Source of the DNA: Ilyonectria destructans
Lineage: Eukaryota > Ascomycota > Sordariomycetes > Hypocreales > Nectriaceae
Direction: 5' to 3'
Assembly (NCBI GenBank): GCA_020740775.1
Contig: JAHEWK010000037.1
Span: 62,001-126,000, forward strand
DNA: 64,000 nt
Shown here: positions 21,301-32,403 of the stretch, one piece after another
How positions within the stretch are numbered: position 1 is the first letter of the stretch
Layout: every line of letters starts with the position of its first letter
Notes under the pieces: generated by a model
What the model saw: only the letters and a program-made list of their open reading frames with translations
What the model was told of the DNA's origin: nothing
Database searches by the model: none
Program-made: the position numbers and the translations under genes

Positions 21301-24300
21301 CGGCAGCCAGCGTCCAAGAAGCGGTGGGTTGAAATGCCGGCCAACATCGCTTAATCGCAAGGTCGAGACACGAATTGACCAGAGCATTCTGTTCAACCAA
21401 TATTGCACGAACTCGGTGCATGGTGTGCTTCCACCTATCTAACAAGATGCCTCGAAGAGTAGTCTCGGTCTCGCTTTTCAAACTAGCATTGTTGTAGATG
21501 ATGATCGAGCATTCAACCAACATCGATGCCTGCTCTGAGTCCGCCAAAATCTTTGGTAAGAAGCCATCGTAAACATTGAAAGAGTCTCCACATATTAGCG
21601 CAATGTTTAGTGCTGTCTCCAAAAATTCCGTTCGCTGGGTCTCGTTGGTAGTCTCTTGCACTCTTCCGAGTACTGTCATCAACCACCCATAGGAGACCTT
21701 GCGGCACTTCTCAAGGAGGCCAAGGAAGGCATGGGACAATTCGCTCGGAACTTGTGACAGAAGACGTGAAGCCAACAACATATAGGAACACAGGGAGGTA
21801 TAAGACTCCCAGTTCTCTTGGATATGTGAGACACCCTTGGTCAGATTTTCAAGCATCTGACGTCCAAACTCCGGATCATTTAGTCGCGTGTGTGTGCATC
21901 TTGTGCTTGTCGAAGACCTCGGGCCGGCTTGTAGGCTCATTTGAAGCAAGAACGTGGCTGTCTCAGTCTTGTTGAAATCGATCTTCGGCATGGCAAGCTG
22001 AGTCAAAATGCTCGTCCACTGGATGTTGTAACCATACGGTAACTCAGCCAGCACCTTGTATTCACCTAAAGACAAGAATTCCGGGCAGTCTGACTGGCTT
22101 GCTATCACCTGGTTGGGCGCCTCTCCTTCTGGCTTGAGCCAGGTGCGAACAAGGAAACGCTTCAAATCTTGAGCACGCTTCGGCAAATCGAATGTGCAGA
22201 GATTCGACAGTCCTTCTGTTGGCAAGAGTTCCTCAAGGAAACAGCCCTGATATCCATCGTAGTACTGATAACGAAGCCCATTGTTGACGCAGACATCGGA
22301 TTCGGTGCAATACTGGATCGGCTTGTCTCTTCGATGAGTGACAACATTGGGCTTTGCTTCGGAAACTAGGTGAACCCTGTAACTTCTCCCGGTTCTGTAG
22401 AACTTGTCGAGCGGCTGGTACGCACGCAGCGAGTAAGATGGGTCGGGATGATGGACACTGGAAGGTTTGCTCAGGAGCACGTCGTTGATGAGATAGAGCG
22501 TTATATCTCGCCACTCCGAAAACACTGGGGGAACAGCAAGCTCAAAGACCGTCGCTTGAGCTTCGAGGGTGTTTTCAGGCAAGGGCCATTCATGTACTTG
22601 GATCTGGAGGCTCTTTGCCCTGTCTAAGTATCCGTGACGAACACAGCGGTAAGAGTGGTGCCAGACCGTGACACCGTACTCCTCTTGGGAGTATCCATCG
22701 CATGTTCCGTCATTGAATCTTTGCACCAAGGTCTCATACTCCTCTTTGAGTCGCTGCAGCTCCTTGATCTTGGCTCGCCTTTGATCCCAGGCCCGCTCTT
22801 CAATCTCAGCCTTCAGTCGTTGATGCTCAATCGAACAAGAGAAATACGCCACTGGAAATGAGTGCCGATGGCCGTAGGATCGGAAGATGGAAGGCCTACC
22901 CGTTGACCGGGCGACGCTCTGACGGTTCAGGAAATGCGCTTCGAGACGATGAAGTCTTTCCATATCCGCCATGGAGGCGAGCAGAAGAGCTTGCCACACC
23001 TCAGTTGGAACCTCAGGCCCGTAATCGTTCAGCATGGGAAGGGCATAGATGGCTGCTTTATCCGCTGCCGCCCAGAGTTCCCCGACAGTGAGAAGCATTC
23101 TTGATGCACCCTCAGGACGGCTGGAATACCAACAACTGGCCACGGAATGATATGACTGGATCAATCTCTTCAGATCTCCACATGACTTCTCTTCCCCGAT
23201 ATGGCACTTGAGCCATGTATCAAGACTTGTGGCAACCCAAGATTCAATCATTGCCAGTCGGAAAGGCAAATATTCCTCGTCGCCGGCTGTGACCGTGGGA
23301 AGATTATTGCCATCAAGGGGCCGAACGCGAGGAATTGGGTTAAAATCCGGAAATTCGATGTGCTTCCCTCGTTCTGAGATTGAAGTGAGGAAGTCTTCCA
23401 TGCTTGAGAGGGAGAAATAAGTGTTGTCTTCCATATCGGACTCCTGAAGGTCATTCAGTTCCAGTGGCTTCTCCTCTCGCTTGCGGATTCGGTCCCATCG
23501 CCTGGCCAGGCACTTCGAAGTCTCCGACACGATTTGTTGAATACTTTGCAGCCATTTGCCATCGCAAAGATGCTTCAGCTTGTAGAGCCTTCGAGAGACC
23601 TTGGTCGACATTGTATGAAGAACGTCGCTTGCGGCACCCCGTTTGGTAGCAACATCAAGCACTTGCGCCATCAAGAAAGCCATGAACTCCTTGTAGAGAT
23701 CCTTATCTTTGCGAGCAAGGCGGGTCATGGTCAGCTGCAGACCAACACGAATAAGGAGCCAGACTGGGGATCGTCTCCATGGGAGCTTGCTGTTGCTCCA
23801 CAGAACCTCTTCACGAGTATTCTTGCAAATGCCGGGGACGCTGACTTGTTTGCCGGCACCGCGAAGTATGCTCGGCAGGAGATCGGTGACGATCCGCGGA
23901 TCTACCGTCTCCCTGTCTTCGTCGTGCTCTTGTTTGGCTTTCCTGACTTTATGCTTTGTCTCCTGGACGGTTTGATGGCTCATCTTCTCAAGGGTTTTGG
24001 TGAAGACTGACTGAAATGTTTCGTCTTCGAAATCGGGGCAAGGTATCTCCGTCGCATTGGCTGGAAATTGGCGGACTAGGCGGCCTTGAGTGGTCATGAC
24101 GGCCTTGTTAGCGGGGGATAGTTCGAACGTTTCGAAAGTGACCGAAGTAATCGTTTTGTGAACGAGGACTCCACCATTCTGAGCGGCGACGTGAAACAAT
24201 GCAACGGGGGCTATGAACCAATATGTTAACGATGAGATGGAGGAAGCATGTGTTTTAAGCCTTACCTTCGGAAGAGAGCTGTCGTAAGACCTCCAGTGCG

Positions 24301-24539
24301 CCATTTGCGCTTAAGGATCCTTGGGCGCCTTTCGATATTTGCAGGCCTTTGATCATCGCCACGCAAGGTTTGATTGCGGTTTCATCCTCGGAGGTACCTT
24401 CTCCCAGAAAACGTACCAATGAGTCTAGCACAAAGCCGATCAATAGCGTCTCATTCTCGGCTGAACTGTCATCACCGCCTGGAAGTTTGGCAGGCAAGAA
24501 GATGTGATGAACAAGGTATTCCAAATTCGCCTTCGTCAT
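15295..24539 (-). CDS. Giant DUF6606/DUF3638/DUF3645 helicase-like protein, 3,042 aa
   Basis: Exons are 24539-24266, 24210-16492 and 16430-15295. Introns of 55 bp (GTAAGG...CATAG) and 61 bp (GTATGT...CGCAG) both splice in phase 1. The N terminus (LEYLVHHIFLPAKLP) is the DUF6606 signature. The C-terminal third is DUF3638/DUF3645: a Walker-A-like GEGKSS near residue 2050, ESDE near 2175, AVPFRAKDNPTPRSEFSHPDV near 2360 and LDEAHTRGTDL near 2630, followed by a helicase-like ACMRMRKLGKGQ. This suggests an SF2-like NTPase, but the cellular role of the family is unknown to me. The last codons (RDASR and stop) come from a MITE end, so 56 native C-terminal residues are lost. The rest is fully open. 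Confidence 0.9.
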
Positions 24540-26857
24540 TGTCTCTGGGTTACCGTGGATGTAAGCCGTCTTTGCGAGAGGAGGAAATGAATACTAAAAG
24601 TGGGCGGTACGTACTAAACTGTAGACTGAAAAGATTTCCCCGGGGCTGTGCCCCAACTTTATAACGGTCGTGGATGATGGCAAGACTGGCTGGGAAGACT
24701 GAAGTTTATCCATTCAGAGGCCAGGTCGCAAGAAGTGGGCTCACAGGCCCGAGATTCGAAGCTTCTAAGCATATCCACATTATGTGCGGGATGTCGTAAA
24801 CCGAAATGTGACATTAAATCAGGATCTGTATCCGAGAACTCAATATCTAGGCTACCTGTCATGCATGTTGACATCAAGATGAAGTGTTGCCCTCAAGATG
24901 AAGTATTGCCCTTTGGTAGGCCTCCCACATAGTGATGTTGCAGAGCAACCTAGGCCTCTCCACCGCACGCACATCCCATTTCTTCAATACCAAGGCAAGG
25001 CAATAAGGCTCTTTGAGTTTTTAGTATAATATCATCTAATGTATAAAACCCGAGACTGTATCAGTATTACTGAAATTTATAGACCAAGGATGGCCCAGTG
25101 GGATCGAGGTTGTGCCACTTCCTTCGTATGAGATGCACTTCACTAGAGTGGGAAAATAAGGCTTTCAGCATGCATTATCAACACCCTAACCGGAAAGAGA
25201 GGGTATTTGCGGCGGTGTCTTGGTAGTCTTTGAGTTTAAGACTGTTACAATGCTTCGTGTTCTCCATGAATTCCATTGGTTGGCTTGCTTCGGTGAAGCA
25301 AACCAGGGTAAGTTTGCACCTGGGCTGGGTCGGCTGCCTTGTCCCGTAGCACTAAACTCAGATCCCTGAGAATCGAAAGGACCCATGAAGTGGACCCCTA
25401 TGGAGCATATTTACACTTCCAAAGTGTTGGCGCATGTTGGGTGGAAAGCAAGGCTTGCAGCTTGGCCCCTGCTGCCTCTTGAGGACGAACAGCCACCTCA
25501 TATACCAACCAACCGATCGAGCCACATGCACAAAACCTGCTAGGCCACCTTGTTGCATCATTCGGGCAATCTGAGAAGACATACAGCACCAGTAGGCGCT
25601 TCTCGTCCCCATGAATGGTCAAAAAAAAATCATTTCCTCGAGGTGACATGGGTTAACCAAGACTACAGATGCAGGAAGCCTGCTAAAATTGGAAGTGGCA
25701 CAGGGTGAGGAGAACAGCTGTGGCTTCAATGTTCCATAATTTCTCGGAGATTCGTTGATGACCTGGATGATAACAGTCCAAGTTCAAAAAGATCAAACCT
25801 TCGTCGGCGAAGTGGAAGCGCAAAAAGTTAAGCTTGCGGGTTGTGTGCATCAAACACGAGCTTTCTAATGTAACTCACCTGGTGGAATGGCAGCCCCTCG
25901 GAAATGCTCTCCACCTGTCACACTGAGTGGAGGATCTAAATGATGCTGATGAAAGCTCTTGATTTCCTATCTAACGAAGGGCTAGGGAACGGTCTTATAG
26001 ATGAAGTTGAGGGCGGCCTCCGGCAGCCTCCGGGACTGAGGTCCGGAGGTCTGAGACCGGAGGACCCACCTGCCGGGGGTCTGAGACCGTAGTCCAGACC
26101 GGGTTCCTAGCACCCGGTCTGGAAGCTATTCCAGGCGTCTTACGATGACCCCAGAATGTGACACCACCCTTTCACCTCCCACTTGACCGCTCGACTGAGC
26201 TCCGTTTGACACTGCCAAGTGCTGCCGAGCACTCTCTGATGTGGGCTATTTGAGAGCTTATTATTACTTGAGTCTGCTTTGACACTCTTCATGTGATGAG
26301 TGAAGACTGAGATGTCACATCTGCTCGTTCATGAGGGTCATCCTGCATCGCTCTTCTAATAAGATTTACTTTTTGACCTACTAGCAGCGAATGGTTGCCC
26401 TGTGGGTCAGATCAGAACATGCGATGCCCATTGAACAGCGCTGGGTCCCCGGATCGCTAGATAAGTTACGGCAAGTGGCTTTTTTCCGACTACAGACGCC
26501 ATCTACGTAGTCTTGGAATTTTGACTGACCCACAGCCTGCGCCAGATATTAGAACAACAGTCACATGCAAGACGCAACCGCTGACACGAGAAATTAGCTT
26601 TTGTGGGCCAAGAGTACACCTCTGCAGGTGGACTAGAAAGTTTACCCTTACGTGTCATTTACGAAATACCCTCCCCTAGGAGTGTGCCGATTTATTTGCG
26701 CTAAGGAAGTCAACCTTCCGTGTGAATTTCAGCAAGTTGTGAAGAGTATTTCTTCCCTCATACGCGCTCGATCCGTCTGTCTGTTTCTCACCAATGCCAC
26801 GTCAAAAGACGCTTCTTGTGGCTACTCTCACTACTGTTTGAACAATTTCTTACCAAT
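24540..26857. other. Intergenic, no gene recognised
   Basis: 2.3 kb between the starts of two divergently transcribed genes. Reading frames here are short and overlap in several frames with no family resemblance. It holds a G+C-rich patch with GGTCTGAGACC palindromes (26045-26095) and a hairpin (26094-26122). Confidence 0.5.
26094..26122. repeat. Perfect 11-bp hairpin
   Basis: CCAGACCGGGT and its exact complement ACCCGGTCTGG are separated by 7 bases. Just upstream are two copies of the palindrome GGTCTGAGACC. Function unknown. Confidence 0.7.
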
Positions 26858-27876
26858 ATGGCACCTCGAAAAAGGCAAACGGAGCCTCAAGATAACGACT
26901 CAAATACGGGACCCAGTGACTCGTTAGTAGGCCCAGAGCTACTCCCTTTTCCCACCAAGCTGACTCTGCATCAAAGCCCCTACACAAGTAGCACGGTTAA
27001 GATCCATTTTGAGGACGGCAATCCAACGAACTCGGCGATGCATGTCCACAAGACTCTTTTGCAGCCTTTCCCGGGACTCTCGTCCCTATGCGGCAGCCTT
27101 TCGCACGCCAAGGAATTACGACTAAAAGGCGTATCTCAGAATGCTGGTCACGTGTTGGTTCACTTTTTATACACTGGAAAATATCAAACCTTGCGAGTCG
27201 ATATTCTGCCCCCCCGGGATGGACTTGCTGCTCAATTCAGAACTTGCCTTCAGGTTTATGTTGCATGTAAGACTTACGAGCTCCACGATCTACAAAGCTT
27301 GGTTCAGGTCGAACTAGAGCAACTCGGCCAAAAAGTTGCCATACCGGATTGTAACGATCTGCACTTCGCTTTACACCTAATAGCCCGTCTGGCCAAAAGG
27401 TAAGTCTATAATCACAATACTTGCAATTACAGGTGCAGATAACAGCTACTATAGGGCTCGGTCCGCTGTAACACTGTACGAGCCGTAACACGGATCTCAT
27501 CGCTGTTGCCGAAGAGATTTACCCAGGTGCCCACCTGGGAGACTTGTGGTTCCCATCCTTCATACATTCGTGCTTATCACGAATGTCGGATGACCTCGAG
27601 CTGATTGAGAATGGAAAAATTCTGAGGGAATTAGAAGGGAAGAATACGATTGGTTCAATGGTTTTGAGGTCCTGCATGTTGAGGCTACAGAGATCCAATG
27701 TGGCAGCCAGTGGCTCAAGCGTTCCAAGGGACCTAGCCAGAAAGCAGCAACGCCCCTTCAGGGCAGACAAAGCCGAGCCGACTACCAACAAACCTGAGCC
27801 ACACGATTCCGATGTTTCAAATACGACCAATTATACACCTTCGACCGCATCGTTCGAAGACCTTGGATCCGTTTGA
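26858..27876 (+). CDS. BTB/POZ-domain protein
   Basis: Exon 1 is 26858-27399 (start MAPRKRQTEPQ). The N-terminal half is a BTB/POZ fold: a strand (VKIHFEDG), the HVHKTLLQPF...LSSLCG motif where these proteins have HK..L...S.yF, and VLVHFLYTGKY. BTB proteins act as adaptors, often for cullin ubiquitin ligases. Donor GTAAGT is at 27400. Using the acceptor at 27481-27482 (83-bp intron, phase 2), exon 2 is 27483-27876 and reads SRNTDLIAVAEEIYP...GDLWFPSFIHSCLSRM to the stop. A nearer acceptor (27444) gives a plausible piece but hits a stop after 15 codons. If the long intron is wrong, the gene is a pseudogene with a frameshift near 27483. Confidence 0.65.
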
Positions 27877-28240
27877 GATGTGAAATGGTTCGAGATTCAT
27901 CTGCCTCTTGCGGAACCTGGGTGGGCACTGATAGCAGGTCTCGATTGCAATTCGAGTTAGTGTAGATGAATGATAACAGTATTATACAATCCCGTACGAT
28001 AGTAGAGTCATTAGTAGTAAGGTCATTTAGCTTGTCTGGGGTCACATCGGCGATGGTCATGTTCATCAGAGTGTGATGGCTTGCGGGGTAAAGTAATTGG
28101 GTTAGGCTTTGTTTTGTGTTGATCTGCAATTGTTTCGAAGAAAGACAGCGCTCGGGTCTCGACCGCGGTCTCGACGGGATTGGGCTCGGACCGGGTGGAC
28201 AAAGCGACTCGCGTCTAGACCACTTCAAGGGTGCATACAA
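27877..28240. other. Intergenic between BTB gene and hAT-3
   Basis: No gene recognised. This DNA directly flanks the left end of hAT-3. It contains no continuation of the rhodopsin-like gene that flanks the right end. Confidence 0.5.
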
Positions 28241-28478
28241 CCAGCGTTCCTAATAAGTCAAGTCTAGCAAGTCAAGTTGGCAAGCCAAATCAAGTCTTGC
28301 AAATCAAATCGTCGGGCTCACAACACAAATCAAGTCAAGTTCTCCTCACTCAGACTTGCCAGACTTGCAAGTCATATATGGCATCTGGTTTTTCCTCTAT
28401 ATAGGGTCAATTGGCCCCGGAAAGTGGCCAATTATAGTTCTGGTGATAATTTTCTTGGTGTTGTCTCCCGTCTCCAAA

Positions 28479-28558
28479 GGGGCCCAATAGGTGCGCACCT
28501 GGGTGCGCATGGAAGTGTCACGTGCTGCGCACCCGGGTGCGCGCACCTATTGGGCCCC
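28479..28558. repeat. 80-bp palindrome in hAT-3 leader
   Basis: GGGGCCCAATAGGTGCGCACC and its near-exact complement face each other around a centre of about 13 bases. It is far richer in G+C than its surroundings and lies 110 bp upstream of the transposase ATG. It could be a tiny inserted element or a structured leader. Confidence 0.8.
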
Positions 28559-28668
28559 AACATCTGGCGTCGCGCCGTCGCGGTGACGCGGTGCTCAATA
28601 AATTTCACCAAGACTTTGTCACAAGTCATCAATTCCTCCACCAATTCCTGAGCTTTCGTACCGAAACA

Positions 28669-31227
28669 ATGGATACGCCTTCCTCAACTGCCCTTTCAGA
28701 TGCCGACGATTTTTCCAACGGATTGACTGCTGGAAACGACGCGTTCTCGGTCCTTAGACGAGCTTCGTCCTCGAATTCCCTGTCCTTTACCTACCAGACT
28801 GCCAGTATTCGAGCCGACGATATCAGGGGCGCGAAGGATGTGGATGAACTCCCCAAGATCAAGCTGAAAAGCGACGGCAGGGTTAATACCTATATCCTTG
28901 AGGCATGGCTACACAAGAAAAGGAAGCGCAATTCGTGGATACAGCCCCATGTCAACTGTCTCGTTCGATTGAACCCCGACGACACGCACGAAGACGTCTT
29001 TCTTTGCAAGCACTGCGAATCGATCGGAATAACGAAGCTATTCGATGGGGAGGCAACTACGTCAGCAGGCAGGCATCTCAAGAAACAGCACCGTATATTT
29101 CCAGATGGGGAGCTTCAAGACCAAGATGGGGACGAGCCCCTTGCAAAGAGACAAGCAATAATCGACTTTGCGAAGACGTCGAGCTCCGACAAGTCCTCCC
29201 AACGCCTCGTGGTTCGTACGGCAGCTGACGAATTCAAGAATCTCTTGATGGGTTGGATTATCGACGCAAATATCCCCTTCTACGGCATTGAACACCCTCT
29301 TTTCCGCGAACTCCTTCTGGTACTTAATAGGGACTTCATTAATGAGCTCTTACCTGAAAGCGCTGATACAGTCAAGAATTGGATCACTATGGAGTACGAA
29401 ACTCGAAAGACACTTCTAAAGCGTGAGTTCCAAGTGGCTCGGAGCAAAATCCATATCACCTTTGACCTCTGGACTTCTCCAAACAATATTGCATTGCTTT
29501 CCATTATCGCCCACTTTGTTGACACTTCTGGGAAGCTCCAGATACGTCTATTGTCCCTTGAACGGGTTGAAGGCAGCCACGGAGGCGAGAACCAGGCTCG
29601 GATCATGGTCCAGTTGTTTAGGGACTTCGATATTAGCAAGAAACTCGGCTTCTTTACTGCTGATAACGCTGATTCTTGCGATACGGCAGTCAGGGCCATT
29701 CTTAAAGCGTTGAAGCCTCACTTAACTGAGTACCAAAGAGTCAAACTTGAAAGGCAGGTTCGAATCCGCTGCTTTGGCCACGTACTCAACCTCTCTGCCA
29801 AGGCCTTCCTCGAGGGAGCTTCGTCAGAAATCTTCGACTCTGCCTATAATAAGGACAATCTTGATGTTGATACTGAACTGAGGCTTCTCAAAGAGTGGAG
29901 GAAGTATGGCCCAGTTGGCAAGCTTCACAACGCCGTCCATTTCATCCGCAGATCCTCTCAACGGAGAGACCAATTCCTTGCAATCACCACTGGTCGAATC
30001 CGCGCGGATGTATTGCAAGAGCTGGGGCTTTGGCTAATCGAAAAGGACGTGGTGGGCTTGATGGTGAAGGCAGACAACGATACGCGGTGGAATTCGATAT
30101 ACCTTATGATCCTTCGCGCTATCAAGCTTAAGGACATCATTGATACCTTCTGCAGGCTGAGCAGGACAGACGAGAAACCTGAAAAACGGATCCCTGAAGA
30201 AGATGTCTTGCAACACGAAGACTGGCTCGTCCTCACGGAAATCCTCGAAATCTTGAAGCCATATATCGAGTATACCAAATACTTTGAGGGCAGGGAACCC
30301 AGGTTTGCGGAGGTCATCTCAACAGTCTGTTGCTTGCAAGACCACCTCAAGGAAATGCAAAAACGCTATAATGAGGGCCTTGTTGGTACACCTTTCGAGA
30401 CACCACAGATCGATCTAGAAGAGCCTTCCTTTGGGTCTTCCGATTCAGCTGAAAGCTGTATATTTGTTGCAGGTGACGAATCCCAGATGCCTCGGCGCTC
30501 GCAGAGGGAAATCAGACTTCCTACCCGCCTCCAAGACTTCGAAGTCGATATTTCCTCTCCAAGACAAGCCTCGTCTATTCCTCAGAGCCGATCCTCTCCG
30601 CCTGAGTCACCAAGAGCCACTGAGGAGCTCCAACTCGGCGATCTAAGCCTCCGATATATACAGCACTCGCTTGAGTTTGCCTCTAAGAAGCTGGAAAAGT
30701 ACAGGAATCTGATGGAGGAGACAGGGGTCTATTGGGCGGCAATGATTCTGCACCCAGCTCACAAGATACGGTTTATCGAAGTCTACTACCCCGAACGCAA
30801 GGAGGCCATTGTCAAGGACTTCAGGGCTTTGTTTGACGACTCATACGCGGATAGGGCAAGCGGGAGCTCTCAGCCAGTTCCTCAGAATGTCCAGGCGAAG
30901 AAGACGAAGACTCCGTGGATCACTAAGGGCAATTATTATCAGACCCAACAACCACGCTTGATCGACGAGATTGAGGACTACCTTTCAGAGCCTCCACGGC
31001 CATTGGCTGAGGAAGAGACTAATCAGGGAGGTGGGGAGGAAGCTGAGGACCTTATTTCGTGGTGGATCAGCAGAAAGGGCAAGTGGCCAAGGCTGTATCG
31101 AATGGCAATAGACTTCTTGACTATTCCTGCTATGTCAAGCGAGTGTGAGAGGTGCTTCAGCGTTGCGAAGCTTCAGATCTCTTCTCAGAGGCATCGGCAA
31201 CACTTTGCAACGATGAAGTCTTGTTAA
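28669..31227 (+). CDS. hAT-3 transposase, early stop near the C terminus
   Basis: The frame opens far upstream, but the ATG at 28669 (MDTPSSTALSD) is the likely start, because the codons before it lie in the palindromic leader. It encodes 852 residues: a BED-like finger (CKHCESIG...AGRHLKKQH), the hAT core with FDLWTSPNN and FTADNADSCD, IRCFGHVLNLSAKAFL, a tryptophan motif NDTRWNS, and the C-terminal dimerisation region (LISWWISRKGKWPRLYRMA, MSSECERCFS). The TAA at 31225-31227 is followed in frame by 28 sense codons (CLKNWARMSIFNW...) to TAA at 31312-31314. The stop may have replaced a CAA. The dimerisation domain is almost complete, so activity cannot be judged. Confidence 0.85.
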   Translation: MDTPSSTALSDADDFSNGLTAGNDAFSVLRRASSSNSLSFTYQTASIRADDIRGAKDVDELPKIKLKSDGRVNTYILEAWLHKKRKRNSWIQPHVNCLVRLNPDDTHEDVFLCKHCESIGITKLFDGEATTSAGRHLKKQHRIFPDGELQDQDGDEPLAKRQAIIDFAKTSSSDKSSQRLVVRTAADEFKNLLMGWIIDANIPFYGIEHPLFRELLLVLNRDFINELLPESADTVKNWITMEYETRKTLLKREFQVARSKIHITFDLWTSPNNIALLSIIAHFVDTSGKLQIRLLSLERVEGSHGGENQARIMVQLFRDFDISKKLGFFTADNADSCDTAVRAILKALKPHLTEYQRVKLERQVRIRCFGHVLNLSAKAFLEGASSEIFDSAYNKDNLDVDTELRLLKEWRKYGPVGKLHNAVHFIRRSSQRRDQFLAITTGRIRADVLQELGLWLIEKDVVGLMVKADNDTRWNSIYLMILRAIKLKDIIDTFCRLSRTDEKPEKRIPEEDVLQHEDWLVLTEILEILKPYIEYTKYFEGREPRFAEVISTVCCLQDHLKEMQKRYNEGLVGTPFETPQIDLEEPSFGSSDSAESCIFVAGDESQMPRRSQREIRLPTRLQDFEVDISSPRQASSIPQSRSSPPESPRATEELQLGDLSLRYIQHSLEFASKKLEKYRNLMEETGVYWAAMILHPAHKIRFIEVYYPERKEAIVKDFRALFDDSYADRASGSSQPVPQNVQAKKTKTPWITKGNYYQTQQPRLIDEIEDYLSEPPRPLAEEETNQGGGEEAEDLISWWISRKGKWPRLYRMAIDFLTIPAMSSECERCFSVAKLQISSQRHRQHFATMKSC

Positions 31228-31450
31228 TGCCTCAAGAACTGGGCTAGGATGAGTATATTCAATTGGAACGAGATGGGAGTTAGTAAAGCCTCTGGAGAGA
31301 TCTCTGGAGGATAATCTGGGCCTAGGACTTGTCAAACACCACAAGTCAAGTCAAATCTACGTCAGAAACAAACAAATATAGCCTGAAAATAGGCCAAGTC
31401 GACAAGTCTGGGGTGCCGACTTGACTTACTTGGCTTGTTAGGAACGCTGG

Positions 31451-32059
31451 AGACTGGTGCCGACGATAATAACGCCTGAGACCCAGACCAAACGCATGAA
31501 GAGGCCTGATGCGAGTGTTAGTCGCTGAACAATAGCTTACAAGCTTCTTCTGAGCGTCACGCACGTTCTCGACTCAGACGTGGGAGGAAGGCCAAGATGG
31601 ACAGTCGAACGAACCCCGATGTGAGGAAGTAGAGGAGCTCACCGATAGCTAGCCACTGCAGTGTTCAGAGTCAGCCCAGCTGAACGAACATTTGGTCGTC
31701 GTGAATGGACTTCATACCGTGAAGAATACATTCAAGTCTTCTTTAGATATGTATTGTATTGGGGTACCGGATCCATGTTCGACTTGGACGATCTCTATAA
31801 CCGACCCAGCGATACAAAATACCTGATGACCAGAGAGGATCTATCAGCAGAGGGACTCTTGGACGAGTGGTCCAGGACCATGACATACGAATGATACGAT
31901 GGTTAGGATGTCGTCAAGTCCGAAAGCTTTCGTCATGAAGCGCCGGACGTATAATCGCGCCAGGACGATGACAGATGAGATAACAATGAGGGCAACGTTG
32001 ATGTTGAACAAGATATGGCCCCGGGACGTGGTTCCTTCTAGGGATAGGTCCTCGGCCAT
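31451..32059 (-). pseudogene. Fungal rhodopsin-like membrane protein gene, 5' part only
   Basis: From the ATG at 32059: MAEDLSLEGTTSRGHILFN, then a hydrophobic helix (VALIVISSVIVLARLYVRR) and FGLDDILTI, the signature start of the seven-helix fungal rhodopsin-like family. After a probable intron the reverse strand continues with EHGSGTPIQYISKEDLNVFF, then a 60-bp intron, then ELLYFLTSGFVRLSILAFLPRLSRE, then another intron and a piece of the next helix. The gene stops dead at the right end of hAT-3 (31450). The remaining helices are not found on the far side, so the gene is broken with loss of its 3' half. Confidence 0.7.
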
Positions 32060-32266
32060 GTTTTCGTGGTCGTGGTCGCTATCGAGCCTGTCTTGTGATC
32101 AAGTTGGGTTCGTAGGCCGCTTTCACCACGAGAGTCTCATATAAGTTGCGGATGGAGTAAGCTGCTTGGACTAGGGGCAGGCGATGTCGTGCATCACTCA
32201 CAAATGGCATGGGGACGACGGTGGGGACATGCGCGTTTAGTATTACGGGTACTCGGTCCATGCAGG

Positions 32267-32403
32267 GGTATCAGGCAAAAGTGTTGTTAGCCCCCCTCAC
32301 AGGGGTCTTCCAGATCTACGACATGGAATTGGTTGGGTTGTCACAGCTAGCTGAACCTCTCCTGACCCTGTGGTGGACGCTAACACAACTTTTGCCTGAT
32401 ACC
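32267..32403. mobile_element. 137-bp MITE
   Basis: The left end GGTATCAGGCAAAAGTGTTG and the right end (complement) GGTATCAGGCAAAAGTTGTG match over 25 bp with two differences, with weaker matching to about 38 bp. No clear target duplication is seen. It has no coding capacity and lies just upstream of the rhodopsin-like gene remnant. Confidence 0.75.

Larger units (their letters stand above)
28241..31450 (+). mobile_element. hAT-3 element, 3,210 bp
   Basis: Left end CCAGCGTTCCTAATAAG (28241-28257) and right end, read inward, CCAGCGTTCCTAACAAG form terminal inverted repeats with one difference in 17. Subterminal regions on both sides are full of CAAGTC/GACTTG units, typical of hAT transposase-binding arrays. 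No 8-bp duplication is found next to the ends (GCATACAA against AGACTGGT), so the flanks seem to have been rearranged after insertion. Confidence 0.8.

Noticed and set aside
25358..25649. Overlapping reverse frames of about 83 codons in two frames
   Set aside because: No homology recognised; mutually overlapping frames of this size are expected by chance.
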